Under the pieces are notes generated by a model, which had not been told where the DNA came from, searched no databases, and saw only the letters and a program-made list of their open reading frames with translations. From NCBI GenBank assembly GCA_015657535.1, contig JADHZB010000783.1, positions 1-26,551 of the forward strand: a DNA stretch of 26,551 nucleotides, read 5' to 3'. Numbering within the stretch: the stretch's first letter is position 1; the number at the start of each line of letters is the position of its first letter. Origin of the DNA: Nephromyces sp. MM_2019. Taxonomy: Eukaryota > Apicomplexa > Aconoidasida > Nephromycida. Positions 8,902 through 21,300 of this stretch are shown piece by piece. The translations under genes and the position numbers were made by a program.

Positions 8902-10915
8902 CTTTCATTACAGGGTTTATTGGCAGAGAGTGATGGCGATGTTCATACTAAAAGTGTTGTCGAGCTGCTGTAAATTAGTTGCTCGTTTTGTACCAATTAG
9001 ATGATCTGTGTAGCGACTAATCCTTTCATTTGTAATTAAAAAACTTTAAAGAGTATGTTTTCTTGCTTTCCTTCTGCTAGCTGATACTAGAGTATACCTG
9101 CTATCACCTGCATAGCTAAAAATCTGAACTATTATTCATTAAGCGGTATATTTTTATCAAGGCGAATTTTTGATGAAAATGCCTGTATAATGGACTGAAA
9201 AAATCTAATTCCTCTGAACTTCTACCTTTTTGCCTCTAAATAGTGTGTTTTGCACCTGATTTAAAGCCACCATATTGCTTGGAAGCACATTAAAAACAGT
9301 ATGCTTAAATTATGGAACCTTGCATCTTGGAAGAATATAGGTATGAAATCGAAAGAGATATATGTCAATGCATACTTTCGAACTGCCTCCCCCTCATTGC
9401 ACTATTCTGCAAATTTGTTTCTAGTAATTCTTATGCCCCCCCTCAGTCGTACAGGGTATTTGATTAAAAAAAATTTTCCCTGGCATTACCAGCTGCTCAG
9501 CGACTTTCCCATAAAAAATGTTTAAATAGATACAAATATGTGTAGGGACAGATATTTCGTACAACTACTACTACTACTTCTCATTGAATATCTTAGTTTC
9601 CACAAAAACGGAGCTCCAATGAAAAGAAATCCCCATAGTTTGAAAGATAAACCACTCCATGTAATTTGATAGTTAAATTAGTGATTTTCCACGTGTACTC
9701 GTAAAGGCACTATATAGCGTGCTAATTAATTTTGATTACACTGCACGCTTTAAGCTTTCCGCAGGAATCGCATTACAATTTGTCTAAATAGCAAGAGGAT
9801 ATCACTATTAAAAGAGACATCAAGGTTTATAACTTTAGAGTAGCTGAAATCAGAGCTATATTTCATATCTTTTGAATGATCAGATTTTAAAATCTCCAAT
9901 TCATATCTGCAACTTAAAACCTATAGCAGTACTTGTGTAGAATTATGGGGCTAACTTCATCGCTAGCTTGCTTTATTGCTGATTATTGCTATATTTCACG
10001 CGATGCTCCAACATTTTTATTTTTTGATTAATTCCCATATTATTGAAGCTCAAGAATTTTCCATAGAGTTTATACACGTGAATAGGCGTTTTCTATATCT
10101 TTTGAGCAATGATAATGTTAAGCAACTTTCAGAACTGATAATTTTTACAAATAAAGAGTTGCTTTTTTTTCTTGGGTGTGATTGCGGATGTTTTCATAAA
10201 GTTGTCTGCTAGGCGTATTACCGGTTTCGTACATACTGGCAGGCACATAACTGATGTTGAAAGGAAATAAAATTTCGATGCATAGCGCCAAGATTGGGCT
10301 ACCCCCTGCCTTACCTGCGAGATTTTGTTGATTTAATCGATGTTTCAGAGTGTAAATCTAATTAACCTTTACAATGCTAAAAACACTTTTGGTAAAAACC
10401 TATAGTCTATTCATTAGCTACAAGCAAGCAAACGCCTTTAGTGATGTGATCCCCATCATAAATAATAATTACCTAAAACTCCGCTCATTTCATTAAAAAC
10501 GTCGCCCAACAAGAGTTATTTTCTTTCAACTTCTTCCACTTTCTATTTGTGTGATTTACTCTTATGTAGTGTATATGTTTGCTTCTTATTGCCTAGGCCG
10601 CAGCTATTTAACAGAGATTCTCATACCACGCTTCGAGCTTTCAGTTGGGACATAATATGAATTCCACTATAGCATTCACGTAAAAGCACCTCCCCAAAAA
10701 CATAATCAACACACATCATAGGCGACGAAAAACTCCACAAAACTTTTCAAACCCAGTTCCTCGTAGCAGATAATAAATGTGATAATAAGAGAACACAGAA
10801 AAAAATGCAGCTTTTTGGGATACAGGCCACATACTTAATGACACATACGTTTGATGTTTGCGTGCGTACCACGTTTTCTCTACCTATTTACCAACCTATC
10901 AAAGTTAACGGAGTC
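8902..10915. other. AT-rich stretch with no gene I can support
   Basis: Frequent stops in all frames and no CA/TG tracts. The longest plus-strand frames (9301-9525 and 9976-10212) are AT-rich with Phe/Leu/Ile-rich peptides and no flanking splice logic. Upstream exons of the 8629-8901 fragment may lie here. Confidence 0.5.
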
Positions 10916-11286
10916 CTAGCTATTCAAATGATACTCCTGGTCATGTCTAGAGCAAAAACTCCCTAAAGATGGATGCTGTAAGAGACCGAAGCAAGTTGAT
11001 GCCTCCTCACCGATTATTTTTTACTTTCCAGGGGTGTACTTGCAAAAAGTTGATAGCTTTAGCACCTCTTATGCTCACAGGTAACCGCTGCTGCACCTGC
11101 AGAGCCATGGCTAGAGGAAGAAAGCCCGCCGGGCAAAAATATTTTTTTGCATATATAGCATATCAGGCGCAAACTCCAGCAACAAAGTATAGCGGTCATG
11201 ACATCTTATCCTCTTTTTTTGCGCTTACTGGAATCGCAATAGATACTAAATTCGTCAATGCAGTAGCAAGGGCGGCAGCCATTCAT
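10916..11286 (-). CDS. Candidate small three-exon gene, 62 residues, Cys-rich start
   Basis: Exons 11286-11229, 11110-11040 and 10975-10916 join with matching phases (1+2, then 0) across introns of 118 and 64 bp. Acceptors are good (CTTCCTCTAG and GTCTCTTACAG), the first donor is good (A|GTAAGC) and the second is weak (GTACAC). The product starts MNGCRPCYCIDEFSIYC, continues MALQVQQRLPVSIRG and ends at TAG. No family is recognised. The plus strand has a competing open frame of 125 codons (10969-11346) of ordinary composition, so at most one is real. Phase agreement in a gene this small can arise by chance. Confidence 0.22.
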
Positions 11287-12699
11287 TACGCGTCATTGGT
11301 GTACCTGTGTGCCCTGCACACAATAAAAATCCTTGCAACTGCCTGAGTTTCAGCTCTTAAATTGGAAAGACACAGCTAAAAAGCGCACAAATAACAGCAA
11401 ACATACTACCAAACTCAGAAAAACCCAATCATGACACCTCGTTTAAGCGTATACAAAGTAGGAGGGTATTCAAGCTGAGTGTATACTATACATGTGAAAT
11501 CTATGGTCACTTCAGTTCATAACTTAAACTGTCCCAAATAAATAGCAGCAAAGTAATCTAATATGATGAAACGACCCAAACCTTGCTTAAGCTGCCTTAG
11601 GGGCCACTAGAATTGGAAGAGTTTCAGGTTTACATGCACCAGCATATGCGAGAATAGAGAAACACACCCAGCGTCATATATATACCTGTATGTACACCTG
11701 AGCTACATATACAGAAACAGGTTTCGTAATGATGAATTCAATAAAGAGCATACTACCGCAATATATAGTGTACTACGCGGCTTGGCATAGAATGGAAACA
11801 CGCACCAAGAAAGACTTTCGCATAAAGTTAAGCTATCATCCTTATTCGCTGGGAAAACGCTTTAATTGATGCAACCTCACGCGACCGAGCCGCCCGTCGT
11901 AGCTACAGGCAGTAGCTTATTTAGTCAGCATCGAGAGACAAGCTAGTTTCCTTAAGTGGATTTGCAAGCGAGGCTTTTGTGTGCTTAGGTAGAGAGGTAG
12001 GTGTGCATGCGTGTGTACTATATATATATATATGTACCACGAGTTCGCGCTACCTAGCGTGCAGACGGGAGAGCACACAACCAGTGTGAAAATGTGACTC
12101 TACACATGCTTGCGCGGTGCGGCCGTCTGACCGTGGTACCTTGTGGTAGAGGGAACAGAGAGGGGGTAAAAACAGCCCATACTACGCTGGCGTAGAGAGG
12201 GAACATGGATAGAAGTTGCACCAGCATCTGATACGTTGGGGTAGAGAGAGGGAACATACATAGAGGGACTGCAAGTTGGTGGCTGAGGATAGCAAAGGAG
12301 GAGCTCCATTTTTCACCTAGAGGCCGCATTCGATGCTAGCTTACGTAGGCGAGGCTGCAGACTCGCAGCTGGGTAGCTGTTAACTGGATTTTCGCTACCA
12401 GAGGGTGTCTTAATAAGTGGGAACATGAGCAAAGTGGAGAAAAAGAAAGCTCAGACAAGACATTTTCCGGATAGCTAGCCGGCAGCGAGAGGATCTAGAG
12501 CACACCCACGTACGTGCGTGATAAATGCTAAACGCAAGCCTACAACGAAATTTTACACAATCTTTAAATCGTGTGTACAATAAAATAGAAATCCACGATG
12601 GAATGGAGCACATACACGCGGAGGAAGCTAAACTGTACAGAGACTCACACAGAAACCATGGGTGGCAAGATGAATATCTATCGCACCAGGCTACATCCC
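11287..12699. other. Gene-poor stretch with a degenerate repeat and a short TA run
   Basis: No frame with coding character. It contains (TA)n at 12019-12032. Three decayed copies of a GGTAGAGAGGGAACAT-type word lie around 12145, 12189 and 12239, about 48 bp apart; these create the minus-strand frame 12054-12329, which I do not regard as a gene. Confidence 0.5.
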
Positions 12700-12981
12700 T
12701 CAGAGGATTATAAGGCAAAAAACAGTTCTTGCACTGTAAAAGCGGCAAGCTATGCCACCACAGAAGAAGCAGAAGAGAAACTGCCACAAAAACGCTTGTC
12801 TGACAAAGGACTCAGCAGGCACCATTGGCTGCTTTTCTAGTGATTTCTTTAGTGAGCAGCTGCCACCGTAAGAATACCTTGGCAAATTCTTGTACCTTAA
12901 CCAATTGGCTGAGCCGAGATAGCTCGGGAGAGGATGCTGGTAGGAGGTAGTGAAAGGGCGATTGAACTTTCCTTTCCTCAT
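12700..12981 (-). CDS. Candidate small membrane protein, 93 residues, single exon
   Basis: Open from an ATG in good context (TCACAATGAGG) at 12981 to TGA at 12700. The first 50 or so residues are basic and Ser/Tyr/Pro-rich with no acidic residue (starts MRKGKFNRPFTTSYQ), like a mitochondrial presequence. A hydrophobic helix follows near residues 64-82 (FLWQFLFCFFCGGIACRFY), and the chain ends shortly after in TVFCLIIL. This shape fits a small inner-membrane subunit, but I recognise no family. The opposite strand has overlapping shorter frames. Composition is varied and codons look ordinary, so this is better than a chance ORF, though unproven. Confidence 0.4.
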   Translation of the reverse strand: MRKGKFNRPFTTSYQHPLPSYLGSANWLRYKNLPRYSYGGSCSLKKSLEKQPMVPAESFVRQAFLWQFLFCFFCGGIACRFYSARTVFCLIIL

Positions 12982-13244
12982 TGTGAGACTACAACAGGAT
13001 CTTGTGCCTTCACGGCAGCTACATAACCTGCGGCATCTTTACACCACTCTCCTAAGAAATCCCATAAAAATCTTGTGAGAACTTAGTTACTACGAGAGAC
13101 TTGGTATGCCTTAGCTTATCGCACAAAATTGAGTGCTTCAAATTGATTTTACTATGTTTCTCCACAGGAAAATCAACTTAACCTGACAAAGGTTGGATCG
13201 AGTGTTACTTAACGCCACGAAAGTAATAGTGCGCTTCTTTCTCG

Positions 13245-13489
13245 CACGGGCAAGAGATGTAATGGGCGTGCATTCCCCTCATAAAGAAGAGATAATGTAA
13301 GCCTTTCTTCTTCTCATAAAGAAGAGATATTCTGAGCGCTTCTTCTTCTCACAAATGAGAGACGATGTGTGCGCTTCCCCTTCCCATATAGAAGAGACGC
13401 TCTGAGCATTTCTTCTTCTCATAAAAAAGAGATGTTCTGCGCGTTTCTTCTTCTCAAAAATGAGAGACGATGTGAGCGCATCTTTTCAC
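13245..13489. repeat. 35-bp minisatellite, seven units
   Basis: Units start at 13245, 13280, 13315, 13350, 13385, 13420 and 13455. The common form is CATAAAGAAGAGA followed by a variable core, then GCGC and TTCTTCTTCT. The units starting at 13350 and 13455 share a CA.AAATGAGAGACGATGTG form, and those at 13315 and 13420 resemble each other, pointing to a 105-bp higher-order period. Decayed units flank the array (about 13215 and 13540). The plus-strand frame 13369-13557 is a product of the array. Confidence 0.88.
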
Positions 13490-13788
13490 AAGAGGCACAG
13501 CACCGACCGGTACAAAAACTCAAGACGTACTGTTTGTTTCTGCGACCAAAACGATAGTATGCGCCTCTTCCTCCCGCCAGCACAGAGTAAAGTCGAAGAT
13601 ATTGTGCCCCAGCTAATTATTCATACGTAGTGAAACGGCAGTATGCCATCTACTCTCACCTCCTCTTTCTCGTAATTTGCTGGTTACATACTACGCAGCT
13701 TTTTTAATCTCGTTGCTGAGCAATTTTGCGTATATTTCCCGGCGTGAAACGCCAAGTCAGAATCCTTCAATACTAACCAGCACCTTCG

Positions 13789-14359
13789 CTACCGCCATTT
13801 CTCCAAAAACTCCTCTTGGGATTTGTCGAAAACTTGCTGCTTCTCCGATTTAATATACAATTTTGGATAAGTTTCCACCAAAGATTCAGCGGCATATCGC
13901 AGATACTCAATCATGCGACAAAAAGGTACTGATGAAGTACTACAGCGGGAATGTACTACACCGTGTACACGAGGTATAGTTAAAGAAAGAGACAAAACTT
14001 GCAATCTTTTTATACTGTCGGTAAGAAGGAGTGCAAGAAGCTTTCAAAATGTCCAAGTTTCTTCTAATCTGAGACGCGCGTTTTGGGCTTGCAGAAAACA
14101 ACGGAAGGGTCTTTCTAAATATTGGGCAAATCAATGCCACTCGGAGAAAAACTATAACCGGAAAGATCACTAACAGCGTCTAACACACGCCTCTCTAGAA
14201 AAGTGGCAATCGATGAGATTTCAAATCAAACTACGCACAAAAGAGCAGGTCTTCGAGTTATTATGGAGAACTTATTATTAAATTCACAACAAAAAGAGAT
14301 ATTCAATCACAAAAAGCAAACCAGTGAGAACAGCAGTTAACAGCTTACCCTGGGAGCAT
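13789..14359 (-). CDS. Small spliced gene of unknown function, about 86 residues
   Basis: Exons 14359-14349 (only 11 bases, ATG-CTC-CCA-GG before GTAAGC), 14114-14016 and 13939-13789, with matching phases (2+1, 2+1). The second intron is 76 bp, with donor GTATAA, branch-like CTTTAACTA after a pyrimidine run, and acceptor CTGTAG. The product runs through SPKRASQIRRNLDIL and ends with a charged helix-like tail (MIEYLRYAAESLVETYPKLY ... SQEEFLEKWR, stop TAG). I do not recognise the family; a short basic start followed by an amphipathic tail would suit a small organellar or ribonucleoprotein subunit. The last two exons are well supported by composition and splice signals. The 11-base first exon is the weakest part: an acceptor-like TGTGTAG lies just upstream and the true start could be further right. 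Confidence 0.5.
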
Positions 14360-15274
14360 TGATCACGCGACCTACACAACACACACGAAGGAAAGCGGAA
14401 ATTGGGCTCTTTAACTTGTTTCGAGAATTGGTATCTCGCCATTTCATCTGCTCTTTTATCATCTTCTGCTCACTTCTCCTGTTCCTCCCTCCCAACCTCT
14501 CCTGGTCCTCTAGCCATTTCATCATCCCTTCCTTGGGCTACCACTCCCCCATGTATTACTCCGGCTAACCTCATATATCCTGCTCCCTCCAGCCATTCCA
14601 CCATCCCTTCATCGGGCTATCCCCCCCTCCCCACTCATGCCGCCCTCCCCATACCCCCCCTTCACAAGATTTCAGCGCATCACCATCCCACCTTCGCGTT
14701 CCACACAACCCCCAGAAAATTTAAAGACACCAAAATTCCATATCTTTCATTTTGTACAAGATCCAGTTTAACATTGATAATTTTCCAGCTTCTTCTACTA
14801 GCGAACTGCTCTCAAAGCGCATTGCAGAAGAGCAAATTTAACGTTTTTCATGTTAACAGAGTAGTTTGGAGTTCTTCCAGCACACAACAGTGCATAAGGG
14901 GCATCCTCTCATAGAAGATCTACAGAATCATAGAAACTATCATAAAATTATGTGGCGCATGCGATGAAGACATCCCACCGCAAGTCCCTCCATCATCATG
15001 GCTCTCTTTTTTTTGTGATTCCCTCTGTATGTGAAGACGCAGCCTCTTCTTTTCGATAAATTTATACTTTTGATCGACTTTAAGAGGACTTTTGCATGCT
15101 CACAGTACTACTAACTGCCTTTCTTTAGTTTTTTATTACGTTTATAGAATAGAATCTGCTAAATGGCTTATAAATGCTAGTAATCAGGAAATTGCCATTA
15201 TTTTTTCCAGCTGCCCAGGATTTTACCCCAGCAAACTACCTGCTTAACGCGTAGATGAAAGGACCCTCCTTCGC
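14360..15274. other. Spacer between the PHD gene and the small gene at 13789-14359
   Basis: Apart from the pyrimidine-rich repeat at 14440-14660 I see no gene. It should contain the 3' UTR of the PHD gene (left of 15275) and the promoter of the small gene. Confidence 0.45.
14440..14660. repeat. Pyrimidine-rich imperfect direct repeat, two to three copies of about 75 bp
   Basis: The plus strand repeats AGCCATTTCATCATCCCTTC followed by GGGCTA and C-rich runs near 14512 and 14590, with a more decayed copy near 14440. This C/T-rich block keeps a plus-strand frame open (14402-14914), whose Ser/Pro-rich peptide I take to be a by-product. Confidence 0.65.
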
Positions 15275-15393
15275 TCAAGAAGCTTGCGCAATCTCCTTAG
15301 AAAACCCTATATCCTTCTCTATTTGGGAGCAAATCAGACATATCACATTACTGCTCGAATGGCTTGAAGCAACGCAGCATCCAGGGTGAGCAC
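15275..15393 (-). CDS. PHD gene, last exon (end of third finger and stop)
   Basis: Acceptor TTGTACTCAAG, two bases then 38 codons and TGA. AHPGCC supplies the His-x2-Cys ligands and VICLICSQ the last C-x2-C pair. The tail EKDIGFSKEIAQAS ends the protein. Confidence 0.82.
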
Positions 15394-18300
15394 CTTGAGT
15401 ACAAAGGAAGAAATAGAGCTTTATATACTCAAATATCGCAGCAATAAAACAGTGCCCCCACACATGTGGATAGCGTGACACACTTGCTACGCACACAAAT
15501 GAAACGACCAACACCCTCTTTCACACACACATGAAAACAACACCCTCTTTCGCATACACGTATTCACACACGCAAGATCATGTCACTAAAACTCGTATAC
15601 CTTGTCCACAGGTAAAGCAGGTGATAAACTTTGAGGGGCTTCTTTCGCCGTCTGGGGTGTGCGTAAACTCATTGTTAGCAGCTAAGTTAGAAGGTTTAAC
15701 ACACACTGAGCACAAATTCATATCCTCATCATCAAGCTTTTTAGATTTGCTCCTCCGTGTGTGTGTCGTTCTCGAATTCTTCTCTCTGCAGCCGCTACAA
15801 ATGCGGAAGCGACTATTGTAAGAGCAGGTAGGATTCTGTAGGAGTAAAGCAGGTGAAAGTGAGGGCTTATAGCAACACAAAATAAGCTACGGGCGCTATA
15901 TAGACTAGCAAGGTTATATGAAGGCCGCATGGCCTAGGCAAGTAGACAAGTACAGATAAGGCAGTATATCCTCAATAATACAGTGAAACTACTGGGGAAA
16001 GTTTGTACAGCTGAAAAGCAGTGTAGAAACTGCGTAGTTTTGTTGGGAGAACTTCCCGGGTGGAGTAGGTGGGAGGAGGTCTTCATGAGAGACAGAAATT
16101 GAGTAGATGGGAGGAGATCCTCATCAAAGACGCAGCAGTTTTGCTGCCACAAGAAAAACCCCTAACACACACATCAAGTTTGCTGAAGAAAACTTAAATA
16201 ACCCCCTCCCCTATCACACCTACCTTACAAGTAGCCGAAGCACACTCATAACACACACCGCCCCAAATAAGCCACCGCATATCGCAATACACAGCAGATG
16301 CAAGGATCTTCTTGAAACACCACTTGATGCACAAATGATCGGTAGAGAAACAAAGGCGGGGGCAGTGTACATACACCCATTATAAGCAAACAAAACAAAA
16401 CAGCAAAAATGTGCAGTGAAATCGTAAATTTTGGGAGGAAATCCTAGCAGAAATTCAGGAGGAAGTAATTCATAAAATCAGAGCAAAAAACAGCGAAAAA
16501 ATACTGTAAAAAAAACGCGATTTTTCACGATTGAATACGAAGGGAGATTGCAGCAGTATGTACTCACTAGCGCCTCCTTATCGGGAAGACGAGCCCCACA
16601 ACATCTGCAATATCCGCAATCTAAGCAGAACCAGTCCCCATCCGGTACCTGAATGGATGAAGAAAAACTATCAGATTCTGAAGTGTGCATATGCGAAATT
16701 GAGATGGGGGGGTGCACACACACCCAAGATCAGGGTAGCATACAAACCTACGATGAGGGTACTGCACACACAAGAACACAACACGAGGGTAGTGCACACA
16801 CACACAGAGCCAGCACGATGCTGCACACACATCAAGGATAATAAAGTTCAAAAGGTCTAGGAATCCGAAAAACTCATTCCCAACATAGAAGAAAGATACA
16901 AAAGCTTAGCAAACATCAGCAAGCACCTTGTGTGCGAAGTTGGAATGAAGGTATGCTATCTCAGTCCATCAGAAAAAAAGCAAAAAACGCCACAAAGTAT
17001 CTGTCTCAAAGTGTGTCTGTTTCAAATTGTGTGTGCCCCAAATTGTGTGTGTTTCTCTCTAAGTGCAGAGGTCTTCATGCTGCTTTATTGCTCAAAATAG
17101 CATCCCCATCAGCTTCTTACTACTGTCAAAATTGGAGCACACGCACTCACGCCCTGTAGAAAACCACCGCATCATACAAAAACATAAAGCAAACGAAAAA
17201 AACACACATTAACCAGGTGTATGTACACCCAGAAAAAGCAGCATAACAACACACACACATAGGATTATACTTCCCCAGAGAGCTTGAAACGAAGAGAGAC
17301 TTTGTAAGCCTAAAGAGCCTACATACACCTCATCTAAGAGGCTATAGAAAACCTCATGGAAAGCAGAAATCTGCATCCTACCTCCTCCACTGATGGAGAC
17401 ATACACTCCATGTGATAAGCTCTATCACACGCATCGCAGATCAACATTGTATCTTCATTAGCGTTTGATCCGCAGGTTTCACATGCCTGGAAAGGAGAGG
17501 GAATAACTAAGGCAAAAAAATATACACACGCACACATGCACATACCGAAATAGACACGCCCAGTAGCACACGAAAACGCACACACAAGTAAAAACAGGTT
17601 TATAGTAACACACAAACATGCACCAACACACAACCAGACATGCACAGTAACGCAAATCAACACACAAACACGCTAGCAAGCACACGAACAGTGATACAAA
17701 CCGACACATGCACAGCAGCACACAAGAAAATGCACACAAAACACGCAAATACAGATACCAGCACACAAGCGAACACACACGCCAACTCGCACACAAACCC
17801 ACCAACTCCTACTCAAGCAGAATACACACATAGCATCAAGGCTCAAAGTGCTATATAGTGTCTGTGTGTGCGCCTACTTGCGCATCTTATACCTTGCATT
17901 CCGTACACGACCATGGGTAACGAGTGACCATTTGGTAATTCAAGGCAGGATCGCAGCATCTAAAGAGAAACAAGAAGTAGAAGAGACTAGTGAAGAGGCA
18001 GTGTACGTACACTAGATGAAAGAACCCGAAGCAAGTGCTATTTACACCGCACACAAAAGCGAAGATGCCTCCATAAGATTATCACATACACAAACACACG
18101 ATGAAAACATCAAGGCAAACATTACAAAACATAAAAAAGTAAAGGGATATACTGAACCACATGTATACTTCTTAAAGAGCCCATAAACACACGAAATACA
18201 ATCCACGCACACCCCACAAATGCACCCCACATCCCACCCCACAAACACACACACTCCCCATCCACCCCCCCCACACTCACCCAGCATGAAAAGCTCTTCT

Positions 18301-21300
18301 ACATTTCACACACAACAAGAGCTCTTTCTTATCTGCCTCGTGTTTACAGTGGCGAAAGTGGCAAGCTAGCTCAATCCTGCAATCGCTCTCATCTCCTTCA
18401 GAAACAGGTGTGTCCGCCCCTCCAACACCTCCGGTATACCCCACAGCCCCCGCATTACTAGCAGATATAGAAGGGGAGGGTGTACATACAGTAAAGCCGG
18501 AGCTAGCTTGAAGACGGCCGTGTGCAAAGAGGTTGTTATCGCTAGCCTTTCTAGATTTAGCGAGAGACGACAAGGAAGAGAGATGGCTCTCTGAAGATAA
18601 GGGAAGCTTCCTACCTTCAACAGACGAAGCAGCAGACGGCTGATTGATAGCAAATGCTGTGTGTGTGTCATCATGTTGTCTAGCTGTTCCCCTAAACCCT
18701 TCTCCACTTCGTAATATATTAGCTGGAGGGATTGAGGGGGGTATGTGGGAGGAAGAATGAGGGGACGTCTGTATTATAGAGCCATCTACTATTGCTGAGA
18801 GAAGAGAGGTGAGCGATTGGTGGAGTTAGACACACAGAGAATAGAGAAAGAAAGAGAAAAATGTACGCATTCGCCACCGATACATATATACACAGCAGGG
18901 AGAGAGAAAAAGTCAGAGACAAATAGATAGAGAAGCTCATACAGACAAAGAGAGAAACACACACATATATAATCAGAGACACACACAGGTCAGAGAAAGG
19001 CAAAAAAAATACACAAGCACATCACATGGGAGGAAAAGATAATCCCACATACAAGAACATATTATAGAAGGAGAACAATACACACACAAAAACACGAGAA
19101 AAAGATAAAAATACTTCATTATAAAGATCAAGAGAACTACGCACACACAGAGAGATGAATACACGTAGGGATAGCAGAACTAGCCAAGAGAAAAAGAAGG
19201 CTGAGAAGTTACGTATAAGCACACACACAAGAAAGCTTAGCAGACAACACACAGGTATACACTGCTAATGAATGAAACTTCAGCATGAAACTAGACAACG
19301 TAGCAGGAAGTATAACGCGCCACTTCATAGCTGCTCACAGCATTTGGGGTGATCTTCCCAGAGTGTCTAAGCTATTGCTGTGCACACATGCAATCAGGAA
19401 GGAGCCACACACAGAGACGAGGGAGTCTCGCAGGCGACGGCAAATGCATACAGAAGTACATATAGGAACACACAAAGAAGCAGCAACGTATGCACACAGG
19501 AGCAGAAAAAGGAATGGAGAAGCATGCATGGACACATACAGCAGCACAAAGAGAAGCACACACCAACCTACACGCAGGGAAAAACACAACAATCAGCACA
19601 CACACCAACACACACCAAAACCCTATAAAACCACATCACTCCCCCAAACAGCCTCAGATCATCCAAAAACCTCGTTTCCACCAACTCAATCGCTTCGACA
19701 TACACGAGAATGCAACATACAATATACACCCAACTCACCTTTATTGGCAGAAGGCAAAGAAGATGAGGAATCTTCAAATGAACCACCAGCAGGAGAGGAG
19801 CTACTTGTCGCACACACAGGGCCTTCCACACTTTTTCCCTTGTTTTTCGCGCTCTCAAAAAGACTATATCGCTCCAAGGCGATGCTTATGGGAATCAGCT
19901 GAAGCAGGTGTGTGCCCGGTCTAAAGTGACACCCATTTTCCTGTATATTCTTTTCGATCATTGAAGCAACGTCAAAGCAGCTTTTCTCTTCGTTTTCTGC
20001 CTCTTCTTTGGTCCTTCCCAAGCCCTCTGAAGAAGCGTCAATGGCATGTCTTATATCCCCCACATTCTTTCCATCTGCTACACTTTGAAAGGAACTCAGA
20101 GGAGCATTTTGCCCTCCAAGCTTGGTAGAAACACCACCCCCTTTAAACCTTGTGAAAACCACATTACGTGCTTCAATAGAGGAAGAAGTTGAGCCTTCAG
20201 GCTTCATTACTTCCTGCTTTGAAGATCCCTTCTGCGAAGATGTCTGTGTGTGTGCTAGGCTGAAGAAACGACTCTCGCTGCTGCTGCCAGTGGTAGTAGC
20301 TGAAAAAACAGTAGCTTTAGGGTCTACACACAAGCCTCCAGCCAAAAGGAAGCTATTAGCCAAATCGTTGCTTGAAGACACTATAGGGGATGCTTGCAGC
20401 ACACCATTCCTCAAGAATTCCGGCATACACGAGCTTTCTGGATTGATCCATAGTGAACACGCTTTAGACTCGTTCCCTCCATCAAAGGAAGAGCCACACA
20501 CGAGAAGATGAGAAGGTACTGGGCTCCTAGATGAAAGGAATCTGAAATGCCTGGAGGCATCACTGGTCGCTGTTGTATGTGCGGATGCTTCTTCGACCTG
20601 AGAAGCTGCTGTATGTGTGGGATTTGAAGTGGCAGCCGAAGATACACCTGGGGATGGCTGACTGCTTTCCTTTGCTTTATGACGTCTTAGGGATTCAGAG
20701 GGTGGGACCGGAACTTCTACAGGAAGAGGTGGGGCTTCATACTCTCCGGTAAGTCTCCGCACAAACTTAGACGCTAGTGCATGAAGAAGTTCAGAGCTTG
20801 AGAAATCTTCCTGGCTATAGAGAAGCGAAGTGTAGAGTGATCGCTTCTTCAGTGGAGAGCTAGTCCAGTGAAGATGCGGAGGAAAAGTTCCTCCTGATTG
20901 TGCCAGAGAAAGCTTGTTTTGAGGGGGAAAATTCATCAAACCGCCAGAGGAAGAAACAGGCGAATCAAAAGGATAAGAACTTCCTCTTCCTCCGATATCT
21001 CCACACTTTTTTGCGCTGGCTGAGGCTTCATTTTCTAGGCAGAAGCAGTGCTTCAAGCCAGTGATAGAGCAGTTCATATGATGTTCACTCAACATCATAA
21101 ACACCCCTCTTCAAAGTAGGATTAGCAACAGGAGGTACTTAAAAGGCGATTATCTAAAAGTTGCGCACACATAAAGGCACACATAAATATACCCCATCCT
21201 CTTCAGCAAAATCCTCGAGAGTAGCCTTCAAAAGAAGTGCGTAATATTTATTTGCTCCTCGTAAGGTATTATATTCTTCAAGCTACGAAAGAGAGAGTGA

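Noticed and set aside
8911..8970. Plus-strand last exon candidate after TTTCATTACAG (GLLAESDGDVHTKSVVELL, stop)
   Set aside because: Good acceptor and plausible peptide, but only 19 codons and no matching upstream plus-strand exon between it and the Patched exon.
9976..10212. 78-codon plus-strand frame
   Set aside because: Phe/Leu/Ile-rich composition expected of AT-rich DNA; no homology or splice context.
12054..12329. 91-codon minus-strand frame with repeated MFPL words
   Set aside because: Produced by the decayed 48-bp repeat.
14402..14914. 170-codon plus-strand frame
   Set aside because: Pro/Ser-rich translation of a C/T-rich repeat; no splice or start logic.
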